Of a stretch of 64,000 bases of DNA, positions 37,193 to 45,855 are shown in pieces. The translations under genes and the position numbers were made by a program. The stretch is from contig NZ_JACVPO010000001.1 of the NCBI RefSeq assembly GCF_018881835.1, forward strand, positions 930,001 through 994,000, written 5' to 3'. Position 1 is the first letter of the stretch. Every line of letters starts with the position of its first letter. This DNA is from Polynucleobacter hallstattensis. GTDB lineage: Bacteria > Pseudomonadota > Gammaproteobacteria > Burkholderiales > Burkholderiaceae. A model generated the notes under the pieces. That model made no database searches. It was not told the origin of the DNA and saw only the letters and a program-made list of their open reading frames with translations.

Positions 37193-37945
37193 CTAGTGCT
37201 GGGAGCCGCATACTGTACAGGCGGGATTGCGAGTAATGCGAATCTCATCAATCTGAGTATTAATAGCATTCCACAGCAACATTCTTCCAACGAGAGGCTG
37301 ACCAAAGCCAATTAATACCTGAAGGGCTTGGGCCGCTTGCATTGCGCCAATAATACCAACGAGAGGGGAGAAGATACCCATGCTTGCGCAGCTGACTTCT
37401 TCAAACTGTTCCTCCGGAGAAAAAAGGCAGGCGTAGCAGGGCGATGCTTTGCTACGAAAATCAAAGACACTGAGTTGACCATCAAATTTGAGTGCGGATC
37501 CGGAGATGAGTGGAATCTTATGAATAAAGCAGACTTGATTGATAAGCTGGCGGGTAGCAAAGTTATCCGTGCAATCTAAAACGAGATGAGCTGCCGGCAA
37601 GAGTGTGTTTAGTAAATCTTCCGAAGCCTTTTCTGCGATTGCATTAATCGTGAGAGCGGAATTCAGGCTTTGTAAAAATTGCTTGCCAGAATCTACTTTA
37701 TTTCTACCAATAGAGTTCTGGGTATGCATGATTTGTCGCTGCAAATTAGTGAGTTCGACTTGGTCATGATCAACCAGCGTTATTTTTCCCACTCCAGCAG
37801 CGGCCAAATAAGGTGCAGCAGCGCTTCCTAGTCCACCAGCACCAATGATCAAAATGTGCGATCCAAGAAGCTGCTCTTGTCCAGCAACATCAATTTCTTC
37901 CAGTAGTAAATGCCGCGAGTAGCGAAGCAGCTGCTCATCATTCAT
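37193..37945 (-). CDS. moeB: HesA/MoeB/ThiF family adenylyltransferase
   Basis: 250-residue E1-like enzyme that adenylates the C-terminal Gly-Gly of a sulfur carrier (MoaD or ThiS). ATP-binding IIGAGGLGSAAAPYLAAAG (about 33-51), the arginine-bearing LTNLQRQIMHT (about 66), TDNFATRQLIN (about 126-136) and a possible zinc pair CYAC with a C-terminal CTVC are all visible. It could serve molybdopterin or thiamine synthesis; the symbol is given by best family fit only. Confidence 0.85.
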   Translation of the reverse strand: MNDEQLLRYSRHLLLEEIDVAGQEQLLGSHILIIGAGGLGSAAAPYLAAAGVGKITLVDHDQVELTNLQRQIMHTQNSIGRNKVDSGKQFLQSLNSALTINAIAEKASEDLLNTLLPAAHLVLDCTDNFATRQLINQVCFIHKIPLISGSALKFDGQLSVFDFRSKASPCYACLFSPEEQFEEVSCASMGIFSPLVGIIGAMQAAQALQVLIGFGQPLVGRMLLWNAINTQIDEIRITRNPACTVCGSQH

Positions 37946-37966
37946 ATATATGCCTAATGCTAAAAC

Positions 37967-39400
37967 TTACTCTAGCTTAGAGGCCGAGCGTTTTACAGGC
38001 TCACCATTGATAAATGCGACTGCCTGAGTAAGCATGAAGTCATCTACACCGCCCAGCTCAACTGGCTTCTTCGACTTTTCTTTTTCTTTCTCTTCAGGAG
38101 TCTTCTTGGCATTTTTTTCTTCAATGCGTTGTAACTCTTCTAGCCGACGCTTTTCTCGTTCAGAGGCTAGTTTTTCTTCTGAAGATTGCTTGTTACGCAA
38201 ATGCTTCTCGCTATCGATCTCGCGAGTGATCAATACATCATCAGGATCACCATCTTTATTTTGATCCACTGCGATATCGGGTTTGATGCCATAAGCTTGA
38301 ATTGATTTGCCACTTGGTGTGTAGTAATACGCCGTAGTGATTTTCAATGCTGAGTCATTGGTCAACGGACGAACTGTTTGTACAGAGCCCTTACCGAAAG
38401 TCGTTTTACCAATGATGGTTGCACGCTTGTAATCTTGTAATGCGCCAGCCACAATTTCAGACGCTGATGCTGAATAGGCATTTACTAAAACTACCATCGG
38501 TAATTTTTTATACATTGCTGGAACTCCAGCCAGTGGATCACCGGGCTCACTGAGGCGATACATCGCCGGTGTTGCATTAAACACCTGCTTAGAGTCTGCT
38601 GTCTGACCTTTTGTAGAAACGATGACAGCATCTGCTGGCAAGAAAGCAGCAGCAACACCAACTGCGCCTTGTAATAAGCCGCCACCATTGTTTCTGAGAT
38701 CAAGAATGATGCCCTTCATTTTGGGATCTTGATTTGCAAGCTCAGTTAACTTCTTGGCAAGATCAGGAATGGTACGTTCTTGAAAGCTCGTCACTCTTAC
38801 CCAAGCGATATTGTTATCCAAAATTTTGGCTTTGACCGATTGCACTTTAATTTCAGCGCGGGTAATGGTTACCGGAAAGCTGCGCTCTTCGCTCTTACGG
38901 AAGACGGTCAAGGTAATTTTTGTGCCTGGCGTACCGCGCATGGTGCGTACTGCTTTATCTAGCGACATTCCGCGAACTGGTTTGTCGTCTAAGCGCGTAA
39001 TGAGATCACCAGCTTGCAAGCCAGCGCGCGCAGCAGGACTATCTTCAATCGGATTAAGTACTTTGACAACGCCATCTTCGGAAGTGATTTCAATGCCAAG
39101 ACCAGCAAATTTACCGCTAGTTTGCTCTTGCATTTCAGAGAAGTCTTTTTTATCAAGATAGGTGGAGTGAGGATCAAGACTGCTCACCATGCCCTTGACT
39201 GCATCAGTTAGTAATTGTTTATCTTCAATCGGCTCAACATACTCCCGCTTGATTTGCGCAAAGACATTCGACAGTGTGCGCAACTCATCTAAAGGAAGTG
39301 TCGTGCCCTGTTGAGCTGTGGCTGAGAGCTGGATAGTGGCTGCAACCCCGGCGATGAGGCCGACAGAGACTAGGGCAAAGTTTTTGAAAAATACGCGCAT
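37967..39400 (-). CDS. S41 family C-terminal processing protease (CtpA-like)
   Basis: 477-residue periplasmic serine protease with an N-terminal signal anchor (about 7-28), a PDZ domain (about 90-175; GLGIEITSEDG, LQAGDLITRLDD) and the S41 catalytic domain. The Ser/Lys dyad is in YSASASEIVAGAL (Ser about 316) and GKTTFGKGSVQ (Lys about 341). A long charged tail (about 400-450) is rich in Lys and Glu. Family members trim or degrade envelope proteins. It follows gpmA by 14 bases. Confidence 0.92.
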   Translation of the reverse strand: MRVFFKNFALVSVGLIAGVAATIQLSATAQQGTTLPLDELRTLSNVFAQIKREYVEPIEDKQLLTDAVKGMVSSLDPHSTYLDKKDFSEMQEQTSGKFAGLGIEITSEDGVVKVLNPIEDSPAARAGLQAGDLITRLDDKPVRGMSLDKAVRTMRGTPGTKITLTVFRKSEERSFPVTITRAEIKVQSVKAKILDNNIAWVRVTSFQERTIPDLAKKLTELANQDPKMKGIILDLRNNGGGLLQGAVGVAAAFLPADAVIVSTKGQTADSKQVFNATPAMYRLSEPGDPLAGVPAMYKKLPMVVLVNAYSASASEIVAGALQDYKRATIIGKTTFGKGSVQTVRPLTNDSALKITTAYYYTPSGKSIQAYGIKPDIAVDQNKDGDPDDVLITREIDSEKHLRNKQSSEEKLASEREKRRLEELQRIEEKNAKKTPEEKEKEKSKKPVELGGVDDFMLTQAVAFINGEPVKRSASKLE

Positions 39401-39414
39401 ATTTCTGTTTTACC

Positions 39415-40104
39415 TTAATCCAAATAAAAATGCTGAATAGGTTTGAGATTGTCATCGAGCTCATAAATCAGCGGGATGCCATTGGGAACATTGATTTCCA
39501 TAATGTCTTTATCGGAAACCTGGTCGAGATACTTAATTAGAGAGCGAATGCTATTGCCATGTGCGACAAGCAATACGCGCTTACCTGCTTTGAGGGCGGG
39601 AGCGATCGATTCATTCCAAAGGGGCAATACACGCTCGACATTGTCTTTAAGGCACTCTCCCAGGGGGATATCCGAATTACTGAGTTTTGTGTAACGTGGA
39701 TCATTTTGCGGATTACGCTCATCATCTTTTTCTAGGAGCGGTGGGCGTATATCGTAGGAGCGACGCCAAATATGAACTTGTGCATCTCCGTATTGTTGGG
39801 CAGTTTCGGCTTTATTTAGACCTGTGAGGGCACCATAGTGACGCTCGTTCAGTCTCCAGCTATGCACCACTGGCAACCACATGAGGTCCATAGCGTCTTG
39901 AACATGCCACAGGGTACGAATAGCTCTTCTGAGTACTGAGGTGTAAGCCACATCAAATTCATAGCCAGCTTTACGGAGGTTTTCACCTGCTTTAAGGGCC
40001 TGTTCAATGCCCTTAGGGGTTAAGTCAACGTCCGCCCAGCCAGTAAATCGGTTTTCAAGGTTCCAGGCGGATTCGCCATGACGAATAAGGACAAGTTGTT
40101 TCAT
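39415..40104 (-). CDS. gpmA: 2,3-bisphosphoglycerate-dependent phosphoglycerate mutase
   Basis: Glycolytic/gluconeogenic enzyme interconverting 3- and 2-phosphoglycerate, 229 residues. The phosphohistidine motif is [18 protein letters not shown] (residues 6-23), followed by [22 protein letters not shown] (about 87-100) and the second catalytic histidine [12 protein letters not shown] (about 181). Upstream of the ctpA-like gene and divergent from the rhodanese gene by 19 bases. Confidence 0.96.
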   Translation of the reverse strand: MKQLVLIRHGESAWNLENRFTGWADVDLTPKGIEQALKAGENLRKAGYEFDVAYTSVLRRAIRTLWHVQDAMDLMWLPVVHSWRLNERHYGALTGLNKAETAQQYGDAQVHIWRRSYDIRPPLLEKDDERNPQNDPRYTKLSNSDIPLGECLKDNVERVLPLWNESIAPALKAGKRVLLVAHGNSIRSLIKYLDQVSDKDIMEINVPNGIPLIYELDDNLKPIQHFYLD

Positions 40105-40123
40105 AGAGCCATTCTATAATCCG

Positions 40124-40540
40124 GTGATGAACTTTCTTACACAAATTGATAATTTAGCGCTTATTGCCCTCCTGCTGGTTACGGGTGCAGCGCTCTTCCT
40201 TCCCACATTATCTACGCTTATTGGCGGAAAAGGCTTATCGCCTACAGAAGCGACTATTTGGATAAATCGTCGTAAAGCAGCTGTTTTGGACTTGCGTCCA
40301 GCATCCGATTTTAAGATTGGCCATCTTCCAGGATCAAAGCATATTTTGGCTGAGCAAATTCCATCTGGAATAGATAAGCTCAAGCTAGATCGTAACAATC
40401 CCATTATTTTGGTCTGTCAGTCTGGTGCGAATGCTCGCAAGCTTGTCCCAGAGCTAAATAAGCTGGGGTTCCCAGAAGTTGCAGTCCTAGATGGTGGCGT
40501 TCAAGGCTGGCAAGCCGCAGCCTTGCCATTGGTTAAATAA
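40124..40540 (+). CDS. Membrane-anchored rhodanese-like protein
   Basis: 138-residue protein with one N-terminal membrane helix (about residues 8-27) and a cytoplasmic rhodanese domain. The active-site loop is CQSGANARK (Cys about 103); AAVLDLRPASDFKIGHLPGS is the typical entry to the fold. It resembles YibN, often located with grxC and secB, as here. A sulfur-transfer or membrane quality role is inferred only. Confidence 0.9.
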   Translation: MMNFLTQIDNLALIALLLVTGAALFLPTLSTLIGGKGLSPTEATIWINRRKAAVLDLRPASDFKIGHLPGSKHILAEQIPSGIDKLKLDRNNPIILVCQSGANARKLVPELNKLGFPEVAVLDGGVQGWQAAALPLVK

Positions 40541-40557
40541 CTTAGCGAGTCTCAGAT

Positions 40558-40812
40558 ATGCCATCAGTCACGATGTATAGCACTCAAGTTTGTCCGTATT
40601 GCGTTATGGCAGAGAAGCTTCTGAACAAGAAGGGTGTTGCCAATTTAGAGAAGATTCTGATTGATCGGGATCCTGCGCAGCGCGAGATCATGATGACCCG
40701 CACTGGTCGTCGTACAGTGCCACAGATATACATCGGTGAGACCCACGTTGGCGGTTATGACGACCTGGTTGCCCTAGATCGTGCTGGCCAACTTGATCCA
40801 CTACTAGCTTAA
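40558..40812 (+). CDS. grxC: Glutaredoxin 3
   Basis: 84-residue dithiol glutaredoxin. The active site CPYC is at residues 12-15 (TQVCPYCVMAEKLL), and glutathione-binding TVPQIYIGETHVGGYDDL (about 57-74) follows. Reduces disulfides and glutathionylated proteins using glutathione made by the gshAB products encoded at 32.5-34.7 kb. Lies 17 bases after the rhodanese gene and 21 bases before secB. Confidence 0.95.
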   Translation: MPSVTMYSTQVCPYCVMAEKLLNKKGVANLEKILIDRDPAQREIMMTRTGRRTVPQIYIGETHVGGYDDLVALDRAGQLDPLLA

Positions 40813-40833
40813 AAATTTACTCAGAAAGTTTCT

Positions 40834-41355
40834 ATGACTGAACAAACTACTTCCACTCCAGATGCAGCTGATAATTCAAAAGAACCTGGTTTTCGTATTC
40901 AACGGATCTACCTCAAGGATTTATCTTTAGAGCAACCAAACGCTCCGCAAATTTTATTAGTTGCGGCAGAGCCTCAAATTGAGGTGGAGGTTGATGTTGC
41001 GGTTACTCGCTTGGGCGATGAAATTTTTGAGGTTGCCTTAATTTCAACAGTAACCGCTAAGGTGGAGAGCAAAGTGCTCTTCTTGGTTGAGGCAAAACAA
41101 GCAGGTGTTTTTGAATTTAGTAATATTCCTGCAGAGCAAATTGATCCCATGTTAGGTATTGCTTGCCCAACAATTTTGTACCCTTATCTGCGCTCAAATA
41201 TTGCTGACATTATTAGCCGCGCTGGTTTCCAGCCAATTCATTTGAATGAGATTAATTTCCATGGTATGTATGAACATCGCCTGATGCAGGCTGCGCAAGG
41301 AGCTGCAACGGAAAGTAGCTCAGCCGATGAAAGCAAAATCATTCTTCCTCACTAA
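40834..41355 (+). CDS. secB: Protein-export chaperone SecB
   Basis: 173-residue cytosolic chaperone that keeps preproteins unfolded for SecA. The family core is visible: [19 protein letters not shown] (about residues 20-38), [20 protein letters not shown] and the conserved [24 protein letters not shown] cut here into [13 protein letters not shown] and [10 protein letters not shown] (about 109-131), ending [13 protein letters not shown]. The acidic N-terminus and variable tail are usual. Confidence 0.95.
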   Translation: MTEQTTSTPDAADNSKEPGFRIQRIYLKDLSLEQPNAPQILLVAAEPQIEVEVDVAVTRLGDEIFEVALISTVTAKVESKVLFLVEAKQAGVFEFSNIPAEQIDPMLGIACPTILYPYLRSNIADIISRAGFQPIHLNEINFHGMYEHRLMQAAQGAATESSSADESKIILPH

Positions 41356-41379
41356 GCTGGCCTTTAAAGCTCACAGATC

Positions 41380-42402
41380 ATGAAAGTGACGCTGCTTGGA
41401 GCTGGTTCGTGGGGCACAGCCATGGCAGCGCAAGCTGCTCGCTATCTTCAGCCGGGCGACGTTTGTCTTTGGTCTCGACGCATTGAGCAAATTGAGGGTA
41501 TGCAGCAGTCAGGTGCAAACACAGGCTATTTGCCTGGTGTCCCTTTGCCTAAGAGTTTGCAATTGGAGGTGAGTTTTGAGCGAGCCATCGAACGCCTTTC
41601 TGAAAACGATCTTTTGGTGATTGCTACCCCGATGTCCGGTTTATCAGAAACAGTGGCACAGGTATTGCGCCTCGCAAAACATCCGCTCAATATTGTTTGG
41701 TTGTGCAAGGGGCTAGAGCCTAGCACCACCTTGTTACCGCATCAAGTGGTCGAACGCGAAGATCAACTACACAGTCATGGCATACGTCATTCTTATGGCG
41801 CTCTATCAGGACCTAGTTTTGCGCAAGAAGTTGCTAATGGTATGCCTTGCGCATTAACCGTCGCTAGTCAATCCAATACCTTGTGCGACATTGTTCAAGG
41901 CGCCTTCCACCATGGCAATATGCGCATCTATGCCAGCGATGACTTAGTTGGTGTCGAACTAGGTGGCGCTATTAAAAACGTTTTAGCGATTGCAGCGGGT
42001 ATTGGCGATGGCTTAGATCTTGGCTTAAATGCACGCGCTGCAGTATTAACTCGCGGTCTTGCAGAAATGATGCGTTTAGTAAAAGCAGCTGGTGGCAGAC
42101 CAGAGACCTGTATGGGTCTTACCGGCGTAGGCGATTTGATCTTGACGGCTACTGGTGATCTCTCTCGTAATCGTCGTGTTGGCTTAGCGCTTGCAGCAGG
42201 AAAACCCTTGCCTGAAATTTTAGATAACTTAGGACATGTTGCTGAGGGTGTCTTATGTGCCTCTGCTGTCGGCAATCTCGCTACGCGTTTGGGTGTTGAG
42301 ATGCCAATTACCACTATGATGGGCGCAGTTCTATCTGGAAAACTATCGCCACATGAAGCAGTGAAAAAACTGATGGGGCGCGACCCCAAGCTTGAAGTTT
42401 AA
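41380..42402 (+). CDS. gpsA: Glycerol-3-phosphate dehydrogenase [NAD(P)+]
   Basis: 340-residue enzyme reducing dihydroxyacetone phosphate to sn-glycerol 3-phosphate for phospholipid synthesis. NAD motif LLGAGSWGTAMA (residues 4-15), LSGPSFAQEVANGMP (about 143-157), catalytic lysine in ELGGAIKNVLAIAAG (about 195) and GLTGVGDLILTATGDLSRNR (about 246-265). It is the end of the rhodanese-grxC-secB-gpsA run and convergent with trmL. Confidence 0.96.
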   Translation: MKVTLLGAGSWGTAMAAQAARYLQPGDVCLWSRRIEQIEGMQQSGANTGYLPGVPLPKSLQLEVSFERAIERLSENDLLVIATPMSGLSETVAQVLRLAKHPLNIVWLCKGLEPSTTLLPHQVVEREDQLHSHGIRHSYGALSGPSFAQEVANGMPCALTVASQSNTLCDIVQGAFHHGNMRIYASDDLVGVELGGAIKNVLAIAAGIGDGLDLGLNARAAVLTRGLAEMMRLVKAAGGRPETCMGLTGVGDLILTATGDLSRNRRVGLALAAGKPLPEILDNLGHVAEGVLCASAVGNLATRLGVEMPITTMMGAVLSGKLSPHEAVKKLMGRDPKLEV

Positions 42403-42407
42403 GTTCT

Positions 42408-42878
42408 TTAACTTCCACCCAATAATCCGTTTTGCCGCCAAGCTTCATAAACTACAATCGCCACCGTATTCGAGAGATTCAAGCTGCGACTGCTATCTTG
42501 CATTGCTAAGCGTATTTGGTTGGGGCGTGAAATTGAGCTTCTGACTTCTTCGGTGATGCCTTTGGTCTCTGAACCAAAAACAAAATAATCCTCAGGCAAA
42601 TATTTGCCATCATGAAACTTACCAGAACCCTTGGTGGTCAAGGCAAAAATACGCTCAGGCTGAGGTTGTTCATCAGCCAGAAATTGCGCCCAGTTTTGAT
42701 GAACTTTTACTTTAGCAAACTCGTGATAGTCCAGGCCAGCCCTACGCAGTTTGGCATCTTCCATTGGAAAGCCGAGCGGTTCGATGAGATGTAGCTTTGC
42801 GCCCGTATTTGCACACAGGCGAATGATGTTGCCCGTGTTGGGTGGAATTTCTGGTTCGAATAAAACGATATTAAACAT
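42408..42878 (-). CDS. trmL: tRNA (cytidine(34)-2'-O)-methyltransferase TrmL
   Basis: 156-residue SPOUT-class methyltransferase that 2'-O-methylates the wobble base of certain leucine tRNAs. Start MFNIVLFEPEIPPNTGNIIR, then the knot motifs FVFGSETKGI (about residues 99-108) and RSLNLSNTVAIVVYEAWRQ (about 132-150) are characteristic. Length is standard for TrmL. Lies 15 bases downstream of comF on the same strand. Confidence 0.95.
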   Translation of the reverse strand: MFNIVLFEPEIPPNTGNIIRLCANTGAKLHLIEPLGFPMEDAKLRRAGLDYHEFAKVKVHQNWAQFLADEQPQPERIFALTTKGSGKFHDGKYLPEDYFVFGSETKGITEEVRSSISRPNQIRLAMQDSSRSLNLSNTVAIVVYEAWRQNGLLGGS

Positions 42879-42893
42879 GTGCCGAGCTTTATA

Positions 42894-43646
42894 TTAACTT
42901 CTTGAGACTGGGTACAGCGTTCGTAGAAGAACCCAATTAGTAACATGAGATGCCCCATTGTCCTTCAATACGCGAGCGATTTCATTTAAGGTTGCTCCGC
43001 TAGTCATGACATCGTCAAACACAATTACTGTAGAGGATTCTAGTTGGCCTTGGAATTGAGGGTTGATATAGAACATATCTCGAATAGCTATTTGACGATT
43101 AGCGCGATTCTCTTTGGCTTGATGCTGGTTATGGTGATGGCGTCTTAAGATGTGTGGGTTTTTATGGGTATCTTCGTCACAATCAATCCGCCTAGCTAAT
43201 TCCCAGCTTTGATTAAAGCCGCGAGAACATAATTTTTCTGGACTCAACGGCACTGGTAGGAGATAGTCTGCTTGTAAATTATTTAAGCTACGACTCATTA
43301 GTTGATTCCATGCTGATGCCAGTCCATGTGCGCAAGCAAGACGTCGCTGATATTTGAGTAGATGCAAGGCAGATTGCAATCTACCCTCGTAGCGATCAAG
43401 ACAGTGAGTTTCATCAAAGTAGGGTGGGCTCTTAATGCACTCGCGGCAGCATTTTTCTGTCAGCTCACTAACTTCAAGAGTAAGACCGCATTGCTGACAG
43501 CATTCGTAATTGGATAACTGATCTGATTCTAATTGGATGAGGCAATCAAGGCAGAGTGTGCGCCGCTGATATGTCCCGCAAACAATGCACGCGCTTGGTA
43601 GTAGGTGAGAACAAATTGCTTGGAAAATATTCTCTATTGGATGCAT
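42894..43646 (-). CDS. ComF family phosphoribosyltransferase-like protein
   Basis: 250-residue ComF protein. An N-terminal zinc-finger region has four pairs of cysteines (CIVC, CLDC, CQQC, CCREC; residues about 21-70), followed by a phosphoribosyltransferase-type domain with PVPLSPEKLCSRGFNQS and the PRPP loop VIVFDDVMTSGATL (about 206-219). ComF is linked to DNA uptake in transformable bacteria, but many carriers are not known to transform. I start it at the ATG at 43646; an ATG at 43682 would overlap the divergent gene. Confidence 0.87.
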   Translation of the reverse strand: MHPIENIFQAICSHLLPSACIVCGTYQRRTLCLDCLIQLESDQLSNYECCQQCGLTLEVSELTEKCCRECIKSPPYFDETHCLDRYEGRLQSALHLLKYQRRLACAHGLASAWNQLMSRSLNNLQADYLLPVPLSPEKLCSRGFNQSWELARRIDCDEDTHKNPHILRRHHHNQHQAKENRANRQIAIRDMFYINPQFQGQLESSTVIVFDDVMTSGATLNEIARVLKDNGASHVTNWVLLRTLYPVSRS

Positions 43647-43669
43647 GGGTCGCTGAGTATACTGAGTCA

Positions 43670-44473
43670 ATGACCCAATCAATCAGATGGCTTCAGAATG
43701 AAATTGCAACGCGTATGTTGCAAAAATTAGACATCGTAAAATTAGAACCACAAGACATTTTGCTAATTCCAGATTTCCCTGGGGTACATAGTTCTTTTCT
43801 GACAAAACGCTTTCCGGGAATTCGTTTTCACAGTGCTCCCGAAACTGAACTATCGGGTTTTAATTTATTTAAATTGAGGGCGAATCGTTTTTGGAATTCA
43901 AGAATGAAGTCAGCGTCTGTTGTATCCCTCGATGACTACAAGAAAACAGGTCGCATTAATCTTCCTAGTAATTCTGTAGATTTAGTAGTGAGCGTTCTCT
44001 TGATTCAGGATTTAGTTGATCCTAAGCATTTTTTGCAGGAGTGCCGGCGAGTACTCAAAGAAGGTGGATTACTCACATTTAGCTATCTAGGTCCAGATAC
44101 TGCCAAAGAACTCAGATCCGAACTCTTGGCGCAACAATTACCCATTCAAAACTTGGCTAGCCCATGGGATATGCACGATATGGGAGATGCCCTGCTGGGT
44201 GAGCGTTTTTCTGACCCTGTGATGGATATGGAGTTTTTGGGTTTGGATTATGACTCTGACAGCATTCTTCTATCAGACGCAAGAGCACTTAATTTGCTTG
44301 GTTCCACTTATCAAAATAGCGTCATAGCCACCCAATTACCTCAAAAACTCACTTTAGAGGTGGTTTATGGACATGCCTGGGCTTTGGGTAAGAACCTCGC
44401 TAAGGTGCAAGATGATGTCGCTTATATTGATTTAAATCAAATAGGGCGCAAGACTAGGAATGATTCTGCTTAA
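43670..44473 (+). CDS. BioC-like SAM-dependent methyltransferase
   Basis: 267-residue protein similar in its C-terminal half to malonyl-ACP methyltransferase BioC: VDLVVSVLLIQDLVDPKHFL, ECRRVLKEGGLLTFSYLGPD (about 124-143), then DMHDMGDALLGERFSDPVMD (about 168-187). The usual glycine-rich SAM motif I is replaced by ILLIPDFPGVHSSFL (about 29-43), so SAM binding may be altered. The start at 43670 gives the family-like N-terminus; a longer frame from 43556 lies inside comF. BioC role is tentative. Confidence 0.78.
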   Translation: MTQSIRWLQNEIATRMLQKLDIVKLEPQDILLIPDFPGVHSSFLTKRFPGIRFHSAPETELSGFNLFKLRANRFWNSRMKSASVVSLDDYKKTGRINLPSNSVDLVVSVLLIQDLVDPKHFLQECRRVLKEGGLLTFSYLGPDTAKELRSELLAQQLPIQNLASPWDMHDMGDALLGERFSDPVMDMEFLGLDYDSDSILLSDARALNLLGSTYQNSVIATQLPQKLTLEVVYGHAWALGKNLAKVQDDVAYIDLNQIGRKTRNDSA

Positions 44474-44535
44474 GTGTAAGTATTCACTATCTTTTAAACC
44501 ATTGCCAAGATTGAGGGTGGCATAGGTAGCCCCGT

Positions 44536-44564
44536 TTGTTCTTGAGCCTAATTAACCCTATAAT
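44536..44564 (+). promoter_or_regulatory. Candidate sigma-70 promoter of the cox operon
   Basis: TTGTTC (44536-44541), a 17-base spacer and a perfect TATAAT (44559-44564), 90 bases before coxB in the 180-base gap 44474-44653. The remaining leader of about 80 bases has no obvious structure. Confidence 0.55.
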
Positions 44565-44653
44565 TAGCGCTAGTTGAATTGCTTGATACCGTTTTTTTGG
44601 GCTTCCTGAGGGTGTATTTCAGCAGAAGTTCACGACAATAAACAGAGAATAAG

Positions 44654-45811
44654 ATGAATTTATTTGTAAAAGTCACTAGGGCTTCGCTCTATTTTGTAGC
44701 AGCCTTTGGCACTGCATTTGCACGTGCGGCTGAAGATATGCAGGGTGGTCCAGCAGTGAATCAGCTGAATTTCACTGCCCCAGCCACAAAAATCATGGCA
44801 GAGATTCATTGGTTGCATTGGATGATGTTGATCATCTGCGCGCTCATTTTTGTGGGCGTATTTGGTGTGATGTTTTATTCCATCTTGAAGCACCGTAAAT
44901 CTTTGGGTGCCAAATCTGCATCATTTCACGAGAGCACCACTGTTGAGATCATTTGGACAGTTATTCCATTGCTGATCGTTATTGGTATGGCTTTGCCAGC
45001 AACCAAGACAGTTGTAGCAATGAAGGACACCACCAATTCAGATATCACTATTAAAACGACTGGCTATCAGTGGAAATGGGGTTACGACTACATCAAGGGC
45101 GAGGGCGAGGGAATTAATTTCTTATCTACCTTGTCCACTTCACGCGAAGCTGTTAATAACTTGGCACCAAAATCAAATACATATTTGATGGAAGTTGATA
45201 ATGAGATGGTTGTGCCTGTAGGTAAGAAGATTCGCATTATTACCACTGCAAATGACGTGATCCATGCTTGGGCAGTTCCAGCGTTTGGCGTGAAGCAGGA
45301 TGCAATCCCTGGTTTTGTTCGTGACACCTGGTTCCGTGCAGAAAAAATCGGCACTTACCGTGGTCAATGTTCAGAGTTATGCGGCGCACAACATGCTTTT
45401 ATGCCGATCGTAGTGAAGGTAGTTTCCCAAGAGGATTACACCAAGTGGGTAGATGAGAAGAAAAAAGAAATGGGCTCCGCTTCGGATGACCCAACTAAGG
45501 TTTACGCCTTGGATGAGCAGAAGGATCGTGGCGCCAAGGTTTACGCATCCAATTGCGCAGCATGCCACCAGCCAAACGGCAAAGGTGCTGGTGCCTTCCC
45601 AGCACTAGATGGAAGCAAGATGGTGCTTGGACCAAAGGCGGCTCAATACGACATCCTGATTAATGGCAAGGGTGCAATGCCTAAGTGGGCTGGTGTGATT
45701 TCTGATGGCGATATTGCTGCAGTGATGACCTACACCCGTAATGCATGGGGCAATAAAACGGGTGAAGTGATTCAGACCCAAGATATTGTTTCTGCACGTG
45801 CTGGCAAGTAA
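44654..45811 (+). CDS. coxB: Cytochrome c oxidase subunit II with fused cytochrome c domain
   Basis: 385-residue subunit II of an aa3/caa3-type haem-copper oxidase, receiving electrons at the Cu-A centre. Signal peptide (about 1-25), two membrane helices (about 53-75 and 93-115), and a periplasmic cupredoxin domain with Cu-A ligands in GQCSELCGAQHAFMP (about 237-251). The C-terminal extension carries a haem c site CAACH (about 299-303) and the methionine in GAMPKWAG (about 338), so this is a cytochrome-c-fused subunit II. First gene of the cox locus. Confidence 0.96.
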   Translation: MNLFVKVTRASLYFVAAFGTAFARAAEDMQGGPAVNQLNFTAPATKIMAEIHWLHWMMLIICALIFVGVFGVMFYSILKHRKSLGAKSASFHESTTVEIIWTVIPLLIVIGMALPATKTVVAMKDTTNSDITIKTTGYQWKWGYDYIKGEGEGINFLSTLSTSREAVNNLAPKSNTYLMEVDNEMVVPVGKKIRIITTANDVIHAWAVPAFGVKQDAIPGFVRDTWFRAEKIGTYRGQCSELCGAQHAFMPIVVKVVSQEDYTKWVDEKKKEMGSASDDPTKVYALDEQKDRGAKVYASNCAACHQPNGKGAGAFPALDGSKMVLGPKAAQYDILINGKGAMPKWAGVISDGDIAAVMTYTRNAWGNKTGEVIQTQDIVSARAGK

Positions 45812-45855
45812 TTATTTTAAGAATTTATACAGATCAAACTAAACCGGAGTAATCC

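Noticed and set aside
43556..43669. N-terminal extension of the BioC-like gene
   Set aside because: The extension lies antisense inside comF and has no methyltransferase-like sequence; the ATG at 43670 fits better.
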